Assembly: GCF_900090325.1 (NCBI RefSeq)
Contig: NZ_FMHW01000002.1
Location: forward strand, 6,945,001-7,009,000
From: Micromonospora pallida
Lineage (GTDB): Bacteria > Actinomycetota > Actinomycetes > Mycobacteriales > Micromonosporaceae
Length of the DNA: 64,000 nucleotides
Direction of reading: 5' to 3'
Positions 1 through 6,890 of this stretch are shown piece by piece; the stretch's first letter is position 1; the number at the start of each line of letters is the position of its first letter. The notes below the pieces were generated by a model that had not been told where the DNA came from, did no database searches, and saw only the letters and a list, made by a program, of their open reading frames with translations. The position numbers and the translations under genes are program-made.

Positions 1-181
1 GCGGGGCCGGTCGGCGCACGGGAATCCGGACGGAATCGGGGTCCCGGGCGGCCCGATGTCGGCACCGTCCCGGCCGGGTATCGGCTTGATAACACCGCTT
101 TCCGCTGTGGCGCATCGGGTGTCACAGTGGCAACCACCTCACAACCCCCTCGTGAGCCGAGCGCCCTGAGGAGGCACTCCT

Positions 182-1813
182 ATGCGCGGGAAATTCCTGA
201 AGGTGGCGGTCGCCGCGACCGCCACCGCAATGTTGGCCACCGCATGCAGCGGTGGCGGCGACGACCCGGCGGAGACCGGCAGCAGCGGCGGTGAGCTCCG
301 CGTCTACGCGTCGGAGCCGGCGTTCCTGCTGCCGTCCGGAGCGGACGACGAGCCGTCGCTGTACGTCATCCGGCAGATCTACCGTGGTCTGGTCAAGTAC
401 AACGCCGAGACCGGCGCCCCGGAGAACGACCTGGCCGAGTCGATCGAGTCCCAGGACCAGAAGACCTGGACGATCAAGATCAAGGACGGCTACACCTTCG
501 ACAACGGTGAGAAGGTCAACGCCGACGCCTTCATCCGGTCCTGGAACTTCGCGGCGTACGCCCCGAATGCCCAGAACAACGGGTACTTCATGAAGCGGAT
601 CGCCGGCATCAAGGACGTCTCGTCCGAGGACCCGGACGGCGAGGGCCCGCAGAAGGCCCCCGAGCCGAAGGCCAAGGAGCTCTCCGGCCTGAAGAAGGTC
701 GACGACCTGACCTTCACCGTCGAGCTGGACGCGCCCTTCTCCGGCTTCCCGACCACCATCGGCTACCCGGGCTTCTCCCCGATGGCCGAGGCGTGCATCG
801 CGGACACCGCGAAGTGCAACGAGACCCCGATCGGCAACGGCCCCTACAAGATCGAGGGCAGCTGGCAGCACAACGTCGGCGTCACCGTCGTCCGTAGCGA
901 CACCTGGAAGGGTGAGCCGGGCAAGCCGGACAAGATCAACTACCGGATCTTCGCCGACGTCGACGCCGGCTACGCCGCCTTCCAGGCCGGCGAGCTGGAC
1001 GTGATGTACACCCTGCCGCCGGCGCGGTTCCAGGAGGCCAAGACCACCTACGGTGACCGCCTCTACGAGCAGCCGAGCGACAGCTTCACCTACGTCGGCA
1101 TGCCGACCTACAACGAGAACTTCAAGGACAAGCGGATCCGCCAGGCCATCTCGATGGTCATCGACCGGCAGTCGATCATCGACGCCGTGTTCAACGGCCG
1201 GTTCACCCCGGCCAGCGGCTACGTCGCGCCGTCCTTCGAAGGTGCCCGCGAGAACGTCTGCCAGTACTGCAAGAAGGACGTCGAGAAGGCCAAGGCGCTC
1301 CTCGCCGAGGCGGGTGGCTGGAAGGGTGGCAAGCTCACCCTGTGGGCCAACGCCGGTGCCGGCCACGACGCCTGGCTGCAGGCCGTCGGTGACCAGATCA
1401 AGGCCGCCCTCGGTATCGACTACGAGCTGAAGGTCAACCTGCAGTTCGCCGAGTACCTGGAGACCGCGGACAACAAGAAGTTCACCGGTCCGTTCCGCCT
1501 CGGCTGGAGCGCGGACTACCCGTACCTGGAGAGCTACCTCGCCCCGCTGTACAGCACCGGTGCGGACAGCAACAACTCCGCCTACGCGAACCCCGAGTTC
1601 GACGCTCTGCTGAAGCAGGGTGACGCTGCCAAGTCGATCCAGGAGGCGATCCCCTTCTACCAGAAGGCGGAGGACATGCTCCTGGAGGACCTGCCGGTCA
1701 TCCCGATGTGGTGGGGCAAGGTGGGCGCGGTCTACAGCGACAACGTCGACAAGTTCGTCTGGAACGCCGTCGCCGACGCTGACTACGGCCAGACCACGCT
1801 GAAGCAGAAGTGA
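182..1813 (+). CDS. oppA: Oligopeptide ABC transporter substrate-binding lipoprotein
   Basis: Extracytoplasmic receptor (family 5 solute-binding protein) of a peptide/oligopeptide importer, 543 aa, normal length for the family. The N-terminus has basic residues, a hydrophobic stretch and the lipobox-like LATAC ending at Cys22, so it should be lipid-anchored outside the membrane. A Ser/Gly/Asp linker follows. The body shows family-5 features such as EPAFLLPSGADDEPSL and a C-terminal PVIPMWWGKVGAVYS. The ATG has a strong ribosome site, GAGGAGG at 168-174. It is first in an opp operon; the permease and ATPase genes follow on the same strand. The peptide specificity cannot be told from sequence. 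Confidence 0.95.
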   Translation: MRGKFLKVAVAATATAMLATACSGGGDDPAETGSSGGELRVYASEPAFLLPSGADDEPSLYVIRQIYRGLVKYNAETGAPENDLAESIESQDQKTWTIKIKDGYTFDNGEKVNADAFIRSWNFAAYAPNAQNNGYFMKRIAGIKDVSSEDPDGEGPQKAPEPKAKELSGLKKVDDLTFTVELDAPFSGFPTTIGYPGFSPMAEACIADTAKCNETPIGNGPYKIEGSWQHNVGVTVVRSDTWKGEPGKPDKINYRIFADVDAGYAAFQAGELDVMYTLPPARFQEAKTTYGDRLYEQPSDSFTYVGMPTYNENFKDKRIRQAISMVIDRQSIIDAVFNGRFTPASGYVAPSFEGARENVCQYCKKDVEKAKALLAEAGGWKGGKLTLWANAGAGHDAWLQAVGDQIKAALGIDYELKVNLQFAEYLETADNKKFTGPFRLGWSADYPYLESYLAPLYSTGADSNNSAYANPEFDALLKQGDAAKSIQEAIPFYQKAEDMLLEDLPVIPMWWGKVGAVYSDNVDKFVWNAVADADYGQTTLKQK

Positions 1814-1845
1814 GCTTCGCTTCCCTGATCTAGCCGTAAGACACG

Positions 1846-1892
1846 ACGTGGCGGTAACGATCTCCCTACGAGGGAGGGCGTTGCCGCCACGT
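1846..1892 (+). terminator. Long hairpin between oppA and oppB
   Basis: The arms 1846-1859 (ACGTGGCGGTAACG) and 1879-1892 (CGTTGCCGCCACGT) are complementary with one wobble pair. An inner stem CTCCCT/AGGGAG (1862-1867 and 1871-1876) closes on an ACG loop, giving about 20 paired bases. There is no T-run, so partial termination or 3'-end protection of oppA mRNA are both possible. Either would make the receptor more abundant than the membrane components. Confidence 0.7.
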
Positions 1893-1915
1893 CAGCGCCG
1901 AGAGGAGAAACAGAC

Positions 1916-2926
1916 ATGGGGCGCTACGTCGTCCGACGGTTGCTCCAGTTCATACCCACCGTGCTGGGCACCATGTTCCTGCTGCACTACCTCACCTCGC
2001 TGGCGGTCCAGTTCAGCGGGAACCCGGTCCGGGCGCTGTTCGGCGACCGGACGCCGCCGGAGTCGATCCTGAACGCCCTGACCGAGCGGCTCGGCTACGA
2101 CGACCCGTGTCTGGACCAGCGCGGCAACTGGTGCATCAAGTTGTTCGGCAGCCGGCTGGAGGGCATCTTCCTCCACTTCGACTTCGGGGTTAACCTCCGC
2201 CAGTACGAGGTGAAAGACCTGGTGGCGGACGCCATGCCGTACACCGTGAAGCTCGTCATCATCGCCATTCTCTTCGAGGCCATCGTCGGCATCATCGCCG
2301 GCGTGCTGGCCGGTCTGCGGAGTGGCAGCTTCACCGACTACCTGGTCAAGATCTCCACGGTCTTCGTGATCTCGGTGCCGATCTTCGTGCTGGGCGTCCT
2401 GGTCCGTAACTACGTCGGTGTTCAGTTCGGCAACGTGCTACGCGAGCAGGACTGGGTGCCCGAGGTGATCGCCGACGGCATGTTCAGCCCCGTCTTCAAG
2501 CCCGACTACCCGTGGGCCAGCCTGATCATCCCCGGCCTGGTGCTCGGTGCCACCTCGTTGGCCACCACCGCCCGGCTGACCCGAACCAGCATCATGGAGA
2601 ACATCCGGGCCGACTTCGTCCGGACCGCCAAGGCCAAGGGCCTGAAGAACAAGCGGGTCATCGGCGTGCACACGCTGCGCAACTCGCTCATCCCCGTGAT
2701 CACCCTGCTCGGCGTCGACATCGGCAGTCTGCTCGGCGGTGCGGTGGTCACCGAGACCATCTTCAACGTACCGGGTATCGGCCGGTTGGTGACCCAGGCT
2801 GCTCGGACCGGCGAGTCGTCGGTGGTGGTCGGGGTGGTCACCATGCTCGCCCTGGTCTTCCTGGTCGCCAACCTGCTGGTCGACATCCTCTACGCCGTGC
2901 TGGACCCGCGGATCCGCTATGAGTGA
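1916..2926 (+). CDS. oppB: Oligopeptide ABC transporter permease, OppB type
   Basis: Membrane-spanning half of the importer, 336 aa. It starts with the typical MGRYVVRRLLQFIPTVLGT helix, followed by an extracytoplasmic insert of about 90 residues that contains two Cys, then about five more membrane segments. The cytoplasmic coupling loop that contacts the ATPases lies near residues 225-260 (RADFVRTAKAKGL). The start is supported by AGAGGAG at 1901-1907. It ends 74 nt before the oppC start used here and should form a heterodimer with OppC. Confidence 0.94.
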   Translation: MGRYVVRRLLQFIPTVLGTMFLLHYLTSLAVQFSGNPVRALFGDRTPPESILNALTERLGYDDPCLDQRGNWCIKLFGSRLEGIFLHFDFGVNLRQYEVKDLVADAMPYTVKLVIIAILFEAIVGIIAGVLAGLRSGSFTDYLVKISTVFVISVPIFVLGVLVRNYVGVQFGNVLREQDWVPEVIADGMFSPVFKPDYPWASLIIPGLVLGATSLATTARLTRTSIMENIRADFVRTAKAKGLKNKRVIGVHTLRNSLIPVITLLGVDIGSLLGGAVVTETIFNVPGIGRLVTQAARTGESSVVVGVVTMLALVFLVANLLVDILYAVLDPRIRYE

Positions 2927-3000
2927 CCGGCGGCAGGAGCAGGAGCAGGCCCCCCCGGTCCGGCCGGGCTGCGGCAGGTCGAAGCGAAACGAGGTGTGAC

Positions 3001-3945
3001 ATGAGCGACTTGAGTAGCGCCGGTACCGCCCTGAGCGGCGACTCGTCATCCGCCGCGGCCGTGGCCGGCGCGCCGACGCCGGGCAAGGGCGGCAAGGAGC
3101 GCAGCGCGAGCCTCTGGGCGGACGCCGGGCGGCAGTTGGTCCGCGACCCGATCTTCATGATCGCGGCGCTCTACATTCTCGTGGTCAGTTCCATGGCAGT
3201 TTTCCCGAAGCTGTGGACGAGCCAGGACCCGCGGGACTGCGACACCGGTCGGTCCCGGATCCCCCCGAGCGGCGACCACCCGTTCGGCTACGACATCCTC
3301 GGCTGCGACTACTACTCGCACGCCATCTACGGGGCCCGGCCATCGATGCAGATCGCGGTTCTCGCCACCGTCGGCATCGTGGTGGTAGGTGGTCTCTTCG
3401 GCCTGCTCGCCGGCTACTACGGCGGCTGGGTCGACTCGGTCATCTCCCGGGTGATGGACATCTTCTTCTCGCTGCCGTTCCTGCTCGGCGCGATCGTGTT
3501 CCTCACCGTGATCAAGCGGCAGAACGTGCTGACGCTCACCATCGTCCTGGTGGTGCTCGGCTGGCCGACCATCGCCCGGATCATCCGAGGTAGCGTGATC
3601 GCCTCGAAGGACCTGGACTACGTACACGCGGCGAAGGCGGTCGGCGCGACCAACAGCCGACTGATGTTCCGGCACATCCTGCCGAACGCCATGGCGCCGA
3701 TGCTGGTCTACGCCACGATCGTGCTCGGTGGGTTCGTCGCCGCCGAGGCCACCCTGACCTTCCTCGGTGTCGGCCTCCAGCCGCCCGCCCAGTCCTGGGG
3801 CATCATGATCAACGCTCACCAGGTCTACTTCCTGGAGGACCCGTGGCTGCTGTTCTTCCCCTGTGGGCTGTTGGTCGGCACGGTGCTGTCCTTCATCCTC
3901 ATGGGTGACGCCCTGCGTGACGCCCTCGACCCGAAGTTCCGGTGA
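3001..3945 (+). CDS. oppC: Oligopeptide ABC transporter permease, OppC type
   Basis: Second permease subunit, 314 aa. A hydrophilic N-terminal tail of about 45 residues rich in Ser/Ala/Gly precedes the first membrane helix (IFMIAALYILVVSSMAVF). The coupling loop DYVHAAKAVGATNSR is near residue 210. I chose ATG 3001, which has GAGGTG at 2991-2996. An in-frame GTG at 2923 would overlap oppB and add 26 residues unlike the family. The gene ends at the start of oppD. Confidence 0.92.
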   Translation: MSDLSSAGTALSGDSSSAAAVAGAPTPGKGGKERSASLWADAGRQLVRDPIFMIAALYILVVSSMAVFPKLWTSQDPRDCDTGRSRIPPSGDHPFGYDILGCDYYSHAIYGARPSMQIAVLATVGIVVVGGLFGLLAGYYGGWVDSVISRVMDIFFSLPFLLGAIVFLTVIKRQNVLTLTIVLVVLGWPTIARIIRGSVIASKDLDYVHAAKAVGATNSRLMFRHILPNAMAPMLVYATIVLGGFVAAEATLTFLGVGLQPPAQSWGIMINAHQVYFLEDPWLLFFPCGLLVGTVLSFILMGDALRDALDPKFR

Positions 3946-3950
3946 GCAGC

Positions 3951-4988
3951 ATGACTACTGACGTCAACGTCAAGATGGACGCTCTGCCCGGCCTCGACCC
4001 CAACGCGCTTCTGCTGCAGGTCAAGAACCTTCAGGTCGAGTTCCGCACCCGCAACGGCATCGCCAAGGCGGTGAACGGGGTCAGCTTCGACGTCGCCCCC
4101 GGCCAGACCCGGGCGATCCTCGGTGAGTCCGGCTGCGGCAAGAGCGTGACCGCCCAGGCGATCATGGGCATCCTGGACAGCCCGCCCGGTTTCATCACCG
4201 GCGGCGAGATCCTCTACCGGGGTGTGGATCTGCTCAAGCTCCCCGAGGAGCAGCGGCGCAAGGTCCGCGCCAACAAGATCGCCATGATCTTCCAGGACGC
4301 GCTCTCCGCGCTGAACCCGGTCTTCACCGTCGGGTTCCAGCTCGCCGAGCTGTACCGCAAGCACCGGGGAATGTCCCGTAAGGACGCCAAGGCGCGTGCG
4401 GTCGAGTTGCTCGACCTGGTGCGGATCCCGGCGGCGAAGCAGCGGGTGAACGACTACCCGCACCAGTTCTCCGGCGGTATGCGGCAGCGCGTCATGATCG
4501 CCATGGCGCTGGCCCTCGACCCCGAGGTGCTGATCGCCGACGAGCCGACCACGGCGCTCGACGTGACCGTGCAGGCCCAGATCATGGCGCTGCTGGCCGA
4601 ACTCCAGCAGGAGCGGAACATGGGCCTGCTGCTCATCACGCACGACATGGGCGTGGTGGCCGACGTCGCGGACCGGATCTCGGTCATGTACGCCGGCCGG
4701 GTGATCGAAGAGGCCGGGGTCGACGACATCTACGCCACCCCGGCGCACCCGTACACCAAGGGCCTGCTGGAGTCGATCCCCCGCCTCGACCTCAAGGGCC
4801 AGGAGCTCAGCGCCATCAAGGGGCTCCCGCCGGTGCTGACGAACATCCCGCCGGGTTGCTCGTTCAACCCCCGGTGCCGCTACGTGCAGGACGTCTGCCG
4901 GAAGGACCCCGCGCCGCAGCTGTACACGGTGTCGTCGGACCGGACGGCCGCCTGCCACTTCTGGAAGGAGGTCAAGGGCGATGAGTGA
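3951..4988 (+). CDS. oppD: Oligopeptide ABC transporter ATP-binding protein, OppD type
   Basis: Cytoplasmic ATPase of the importer, about 345 aa. The Walker A motif GESGCGKS is near residue 60, the signature [15 protein letters not shown] near 180, and Walker [12 protein letters not shown] near 200. The C-terminal oligopeptide-transporter extension contains [12 protein letters not shown] and a later Cys, the cluster-like cysteines typical of OppD/F. The start could be ATG 3951 (GGTGAG just upstream) or GTG 3942, which would overlap the oppC stop by 4 nt. It ends inside the oppF start (8-nt overlap), so the two are translationally coupled. Confidence 0.94.
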   Translation: MTTDVNVKMDALPGLDPNALLLQVKNLQVEFRTRNGIAKAVNGVSFDVAPGQTRAILGESGCGKSVTAQAIMGILDSPPGFITGGEILYRGVDLLKLPEEQRRKVRANKIAMIFQDALSALNPVFTVGFQLAELYRKHRGMSRKDAKARAVELLDLVRIPAAKQRVNDYPHQFSGGMRQRVMIAMALALDPEVLIADEPTTALDVTVQAQIMALLAELQQERNMGLLLITHDMGVVADVADRISVMYAGRVIEEAGVDDIYATPAHPYTKGLLESIPRLDLKGQELSAIKGLPPVLTNIPPGCSFNPRCRYVQDVCRKDPAPQLYTVSSDRTAACHFWKEVKGDE

Positions 4989-5991
4989 CCTCGTGCTCGA
5001 GACCCGCGACCTGGTGAAGCATTTCCCGCTGACCAAGGGCATCGTCTTCAAGAAGCAGATCGGGGCGGTCCGCGCGGTCGACGGGATCAACATCGAGCTG
5101 CGGCGGGGCGAGACCCTGGGCATCGTCGGCGAGTCGGGCTGCGGCAAGTCGACGTTGGCCCGGCTGCTGGTCGGCCTGGAGACGCCCACCTCGGGCGACC
5201 TGTTCGTCCAGGGCCGGAACATGTCCAAGGTGGGCCCGGCCGAGCGGCGGAAGGGCCGGCGCAACATCCAGCTCGTCATGCAGGACCCGTACACCTCGCT
5301 GAACCCTCGGATGACCGTCGGCGACATCATCGGCGAGCCGTTCGAGGTGCACCCGGACGTGGTGCCGAAGGGTAAGCGGCGGGCCCGGGTGCAGGAGCTG
5401 ATCGACCTGGTCGGGCTCAACCCCGACCACATCAACCGGTACCCGCACCAGTTCTCCGGCGGCCAGCGGCAGCGCATCGGCATCGCCCGGGCACTGGCGC
5501 TGAACCCGGAGATCATCCTGTGCGACGAGCCGGTCTCGGCGCTGGACGTGTCGATCCAGGCCCAGGTGGTCAACCTGCTCGAGAAGCTCCAGAACGAGCT
5601 GGGGCTGTCGTACATCTTCATCGCGCACGACCTGTCGGTGGTCCGGCACATCGCCGACCGGGTCGCGGTGATGTACCTCGGCAAGATCGTCGAGATCGGC
5701 ACCGAGGACGAGATCTACGAGAACCCGACCCACCCGTACACCCAGGCGCTGCTCTCGGCGGTGCCGGTCCCCGACCCGAAGCTTCGTGGGCTGCGGGACC
5801 AGATCGTCCTGACCGGCGACGTGCCGTCGCCGGCCAACCCTCCGTCGGGCTGCCGGTTCCGCACGCGGTGCTGGAAGGCGCAGGACATCTGCGCCGAGCA
5901 GGTGCCGGCCCTGGAGGCACGGGAACACTCCGCTCACCCGAGCGCCTGCCACTTCGCGGAGCCCCGCGACGTGGTCCACGCGGTCGAGTAG
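4981..5991 (+). CDS. oppF: Oligopeptide ABC transporter ATP-binding protein, OppF type
   Basis: Second ATPase, 336 aa, partner of OppD. Walker [10 protein letters not shown] is near residue 50, the signature FSGGQRQRIGIARAL near 160, and Walker B ILCDEPVSALD near 180. The C-terminal PPSGCRFRTRCWKAQDIC matches the OppF tail. The ribosome site AAGGAGG (4965-4971) lies inside the end of oppD, and the start overlaps the oppD stop by 8 nt. Last gene of the operon. Confidence 0.94.
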   Translation: MSDLVLETRDLVKHFPLTKGIVFKKQIGAVRAVDGINIELRRGETLGIVGESGCGKSTLARLLVGLETPTSGDLFVQGRNMSKVGPAERRKGRRNIQLVMQDPYTSLNPRMTVGDIIGEPFEVHPDVVPKGKRRARVQELIDLVGLNPDHINRYPHQFSGGQRQRIGIARALALNPEIILCDEPVSALDVSIQAQVVNLLEKLQNELGLSYIFIAHDLSVVRHIADRVAVMYLGKIVEIGTEDEIYENPTHPYTQALLSAVPVPDPKLRGLRDQIVLTGDVPSPANPPSGCRFRTRCWKAQDICAEQVPALEAREHSAHPSACHFAEPRDVVHAVE

Positions 5992-6057
5992 CGCACCAGG
6001 CGCCGTTGTCCCGGCCACCTGTACCGGGCCAGCGGTGAAAGGAAGTGCCTCCTCAGG

Positions 6058-6091
6058 TCCGGGGCGTCGGTCATTCGGCCGGCGCCCCGGA
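6058..6091 (+). terminator. Probable terminator of the opp operon
   Basis: TCCGGGGCG (6058-6066) and CGCCCCGGA (6083-6091) are perfect inverted repeats about 65 nt after the oppF stop. No T-run follows, as is common for actinomycete hairpins. Confidence 0.55.
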
Positions 6092-6131
6092 TCTGTGTCG
6101 ACTGCCGCCCCGGCCGGCCGCATGGCGACCG

Positions 6132-6201
6132 TCGCCGAAACCGAGCGGCTTCCGGTGGAGCGGTCCTCGCCGAAACCGGCCGGCTTCCGGTGAGGCGGTC
6201 C
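6132..6201. repeat. Tandem duplication, 2 x 35 bp
   Basis: Units 6132-6166 and 6167-6201 differ at about four positions; each begins TCGCCGAAACCG and ends GCGGTCC. It lies between the convergent opp and chorismate mutase genes and has no coding signal. Confidence 0.7.
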
Positions 6202-6230
6202 TCACCCCGGCGGCAATGCCGCCCGACGGC

Positions 6231-6578
6231 TCAGAGCGGCCCGCGGCCGGCGCGCAGCAGCAGGAGGGCGAGTTGGACGCCGTCGGCGCCCAGGGCGGTC
6301 CGGAAGCGTTCCAGGATCGCCTGCTCCCGGGAGAGCACCAGCCGGGTGCCGCCGGAGGCCATCCGGGTCCGGCCGACCTGCTGCGACAGCCCGGCCCGTT
6401 CCTGCCAGAGATCGATCAACTGTTGGTCGATCTCGTCGATCCGCTCCCGGATGGCGACGATCCGGGCCGCCGCGCCCGGCTCCTGCGTACCGGTCTGCGC
6501 CGCGGGCCGGTCACCCTGTTCGCCCGGCCGCGCCGTCCCGGTCGACTCCCCGTTCTGTTCCACCACGTCTGTCATCAT
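6231..6578 (-). CDS. aroQ: Chorismate mutase, AroQ type (Rv0948c-like)
   Basis: Converts chorismate to prephenate, the branch-point step to Phe and Tyr, in the cytoplasm. 115 aa: a disordered N-terminal tail of about 35 residues, then one all-helical AroQ domain with IRERIDEIDQQLIDL, the segment GRTRMASGGTRLVLSRE and a terminal LLLRAGRGPL. These closely match what I remember of M. tuberculosis Rv0948c, a type that is weak alone and activated by DAHP synthase. Two ATG codons (6578, 6575) follow GAGAGG at 6586-6591. A divergent pcrA upstream copies the Rv0948c-Rv0949 order. Expression is probably controlled by the attenuator at 6625-6711. Confidence 0.9.
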   Translation of the reverse strand: MMTDVVEQNGESTGTARPGEQGDRPAAQTGTQEPGAAARIVAIRERIDEIDQQLIDLWQERAGLSQQVGRTRMASGGTRLVLSREQAILERFRTALGADGVQLALLLLRAGRGPL

Positions 6579-6624
6579 CGGGTACCTCTCGCACTGTGGT
6601 GCCCGGTGCCCGGATCCCGGGACG

Positions 6625-6711
6625 AAAAAGCCCCGGACTCCAGGAGCCCGGGGCCTTCGTAGGTCTGGTCGATCAGGCGTGACCTACGGCTGCCGGACTC
6701 CCGGAGCCGTA
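6625..6711 (-). promoter_or_regulatory. Transcription attenuator upstream of chorismate mutase
   Basis: Read on the minus strand, three mutually exclusive structures can form. (1:2) TACGGCT-CCGG (6711-6701) pairs with CCGG-C-AGCCGTA (6696-6685); its left arm includes the last Tyr codon of the leader. (2:3) GGAGTCCGG (6701-6693) plus CGTAGGTC (6688-6681) pair with GACCTACG (6665-6658) plus CCGGGCTCC. (3:4) GCCCCGGGCTC (6654-6644) pairs with GAGTCCGGGGC (6640-6630), 11 bp with one G-U and a CTG loop, followed by TTTTT (6629-6625), a classic terminator. A ribosome stalled on Tyr/Phe codons would block 1:2, favour 2:3 and allow read-through. Confidence 0.82.
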
Positions 6712-6756
6712 GTAAAAGTAGTAACGCCGACCGAACACGCCGTCGAGTATGCCCAT
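6673..6756 (-). CDS. Leader peptide rich in Tyr/Phe, 27 aa
   Basis: A short reading frame from ATG 6756 to TGA 6675-6673, with the core RRYYFYYGSGSP. Five aromatic codons run in a row (TAC TAC TTT TAC TAC); TTT is uncommon in this GC-rich genome. Its end runs through the first hairpin of the attenuator and its stop lies in the antiterminator loop. That is the layout of regulatory leader peptides, so it is read here as the sensor of charged tRNA-Tyr/tRNA-Phe. The ribosome site is weak. Confidence 0.78.
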   Translation of the reverse strand: MGILDGVFGRRYYFYYGSGSPAAVGHA

Positions 6757-6858
6757 CCGGTGGCCCGGGGCGCAAGCGCGCCGCAGTCCGGTCGAACCGT
6801 TTACGCAGCCGCAGGTCAGCGGCGCCACGCATGGGTCCGGAGCGCACCGCGGCGGGAA

Positions 6859-6881
6859 GTGTCGGCCCGGCGGCATAGACT
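6859..6881 (+). promoter_or_regulatory. pcrA promoter with PafBC-like DNA-damage motif
   Basis: GTGTCGGCC (6859-6867), 8 nt, then TAGACT (6876-6881). This fits the spacing of the actinobacterial RecA-independent damage motif tTGTCRGTG-N8-TAnnnT, although the last two bases of GTG differ. The start codon at 6891 is only 9 nt after the -10 box, so the transcript is nearly leaderless. Confidence 0.55.
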
Positions 6882-6890
6882 CGCCGTGCG

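Noticed and set aside
1..181. Promoter of the opp operon
   Set aside because: TTGATA at 86-91 looks like a -35 box, but no acceptable -10 box stands 16-18 nt downstream, so only the ribosome site of oppA is claimed.
122..1366. Long open frame antisense to oppA
   Set aside because: It mirrors the codon structure of oppA, which has a lipobox, family motifs and a ribosome site. High-GC DNA gives such shadows routinely; the same applies to long antisense frames over pcrA, valS, purH, icd and others.
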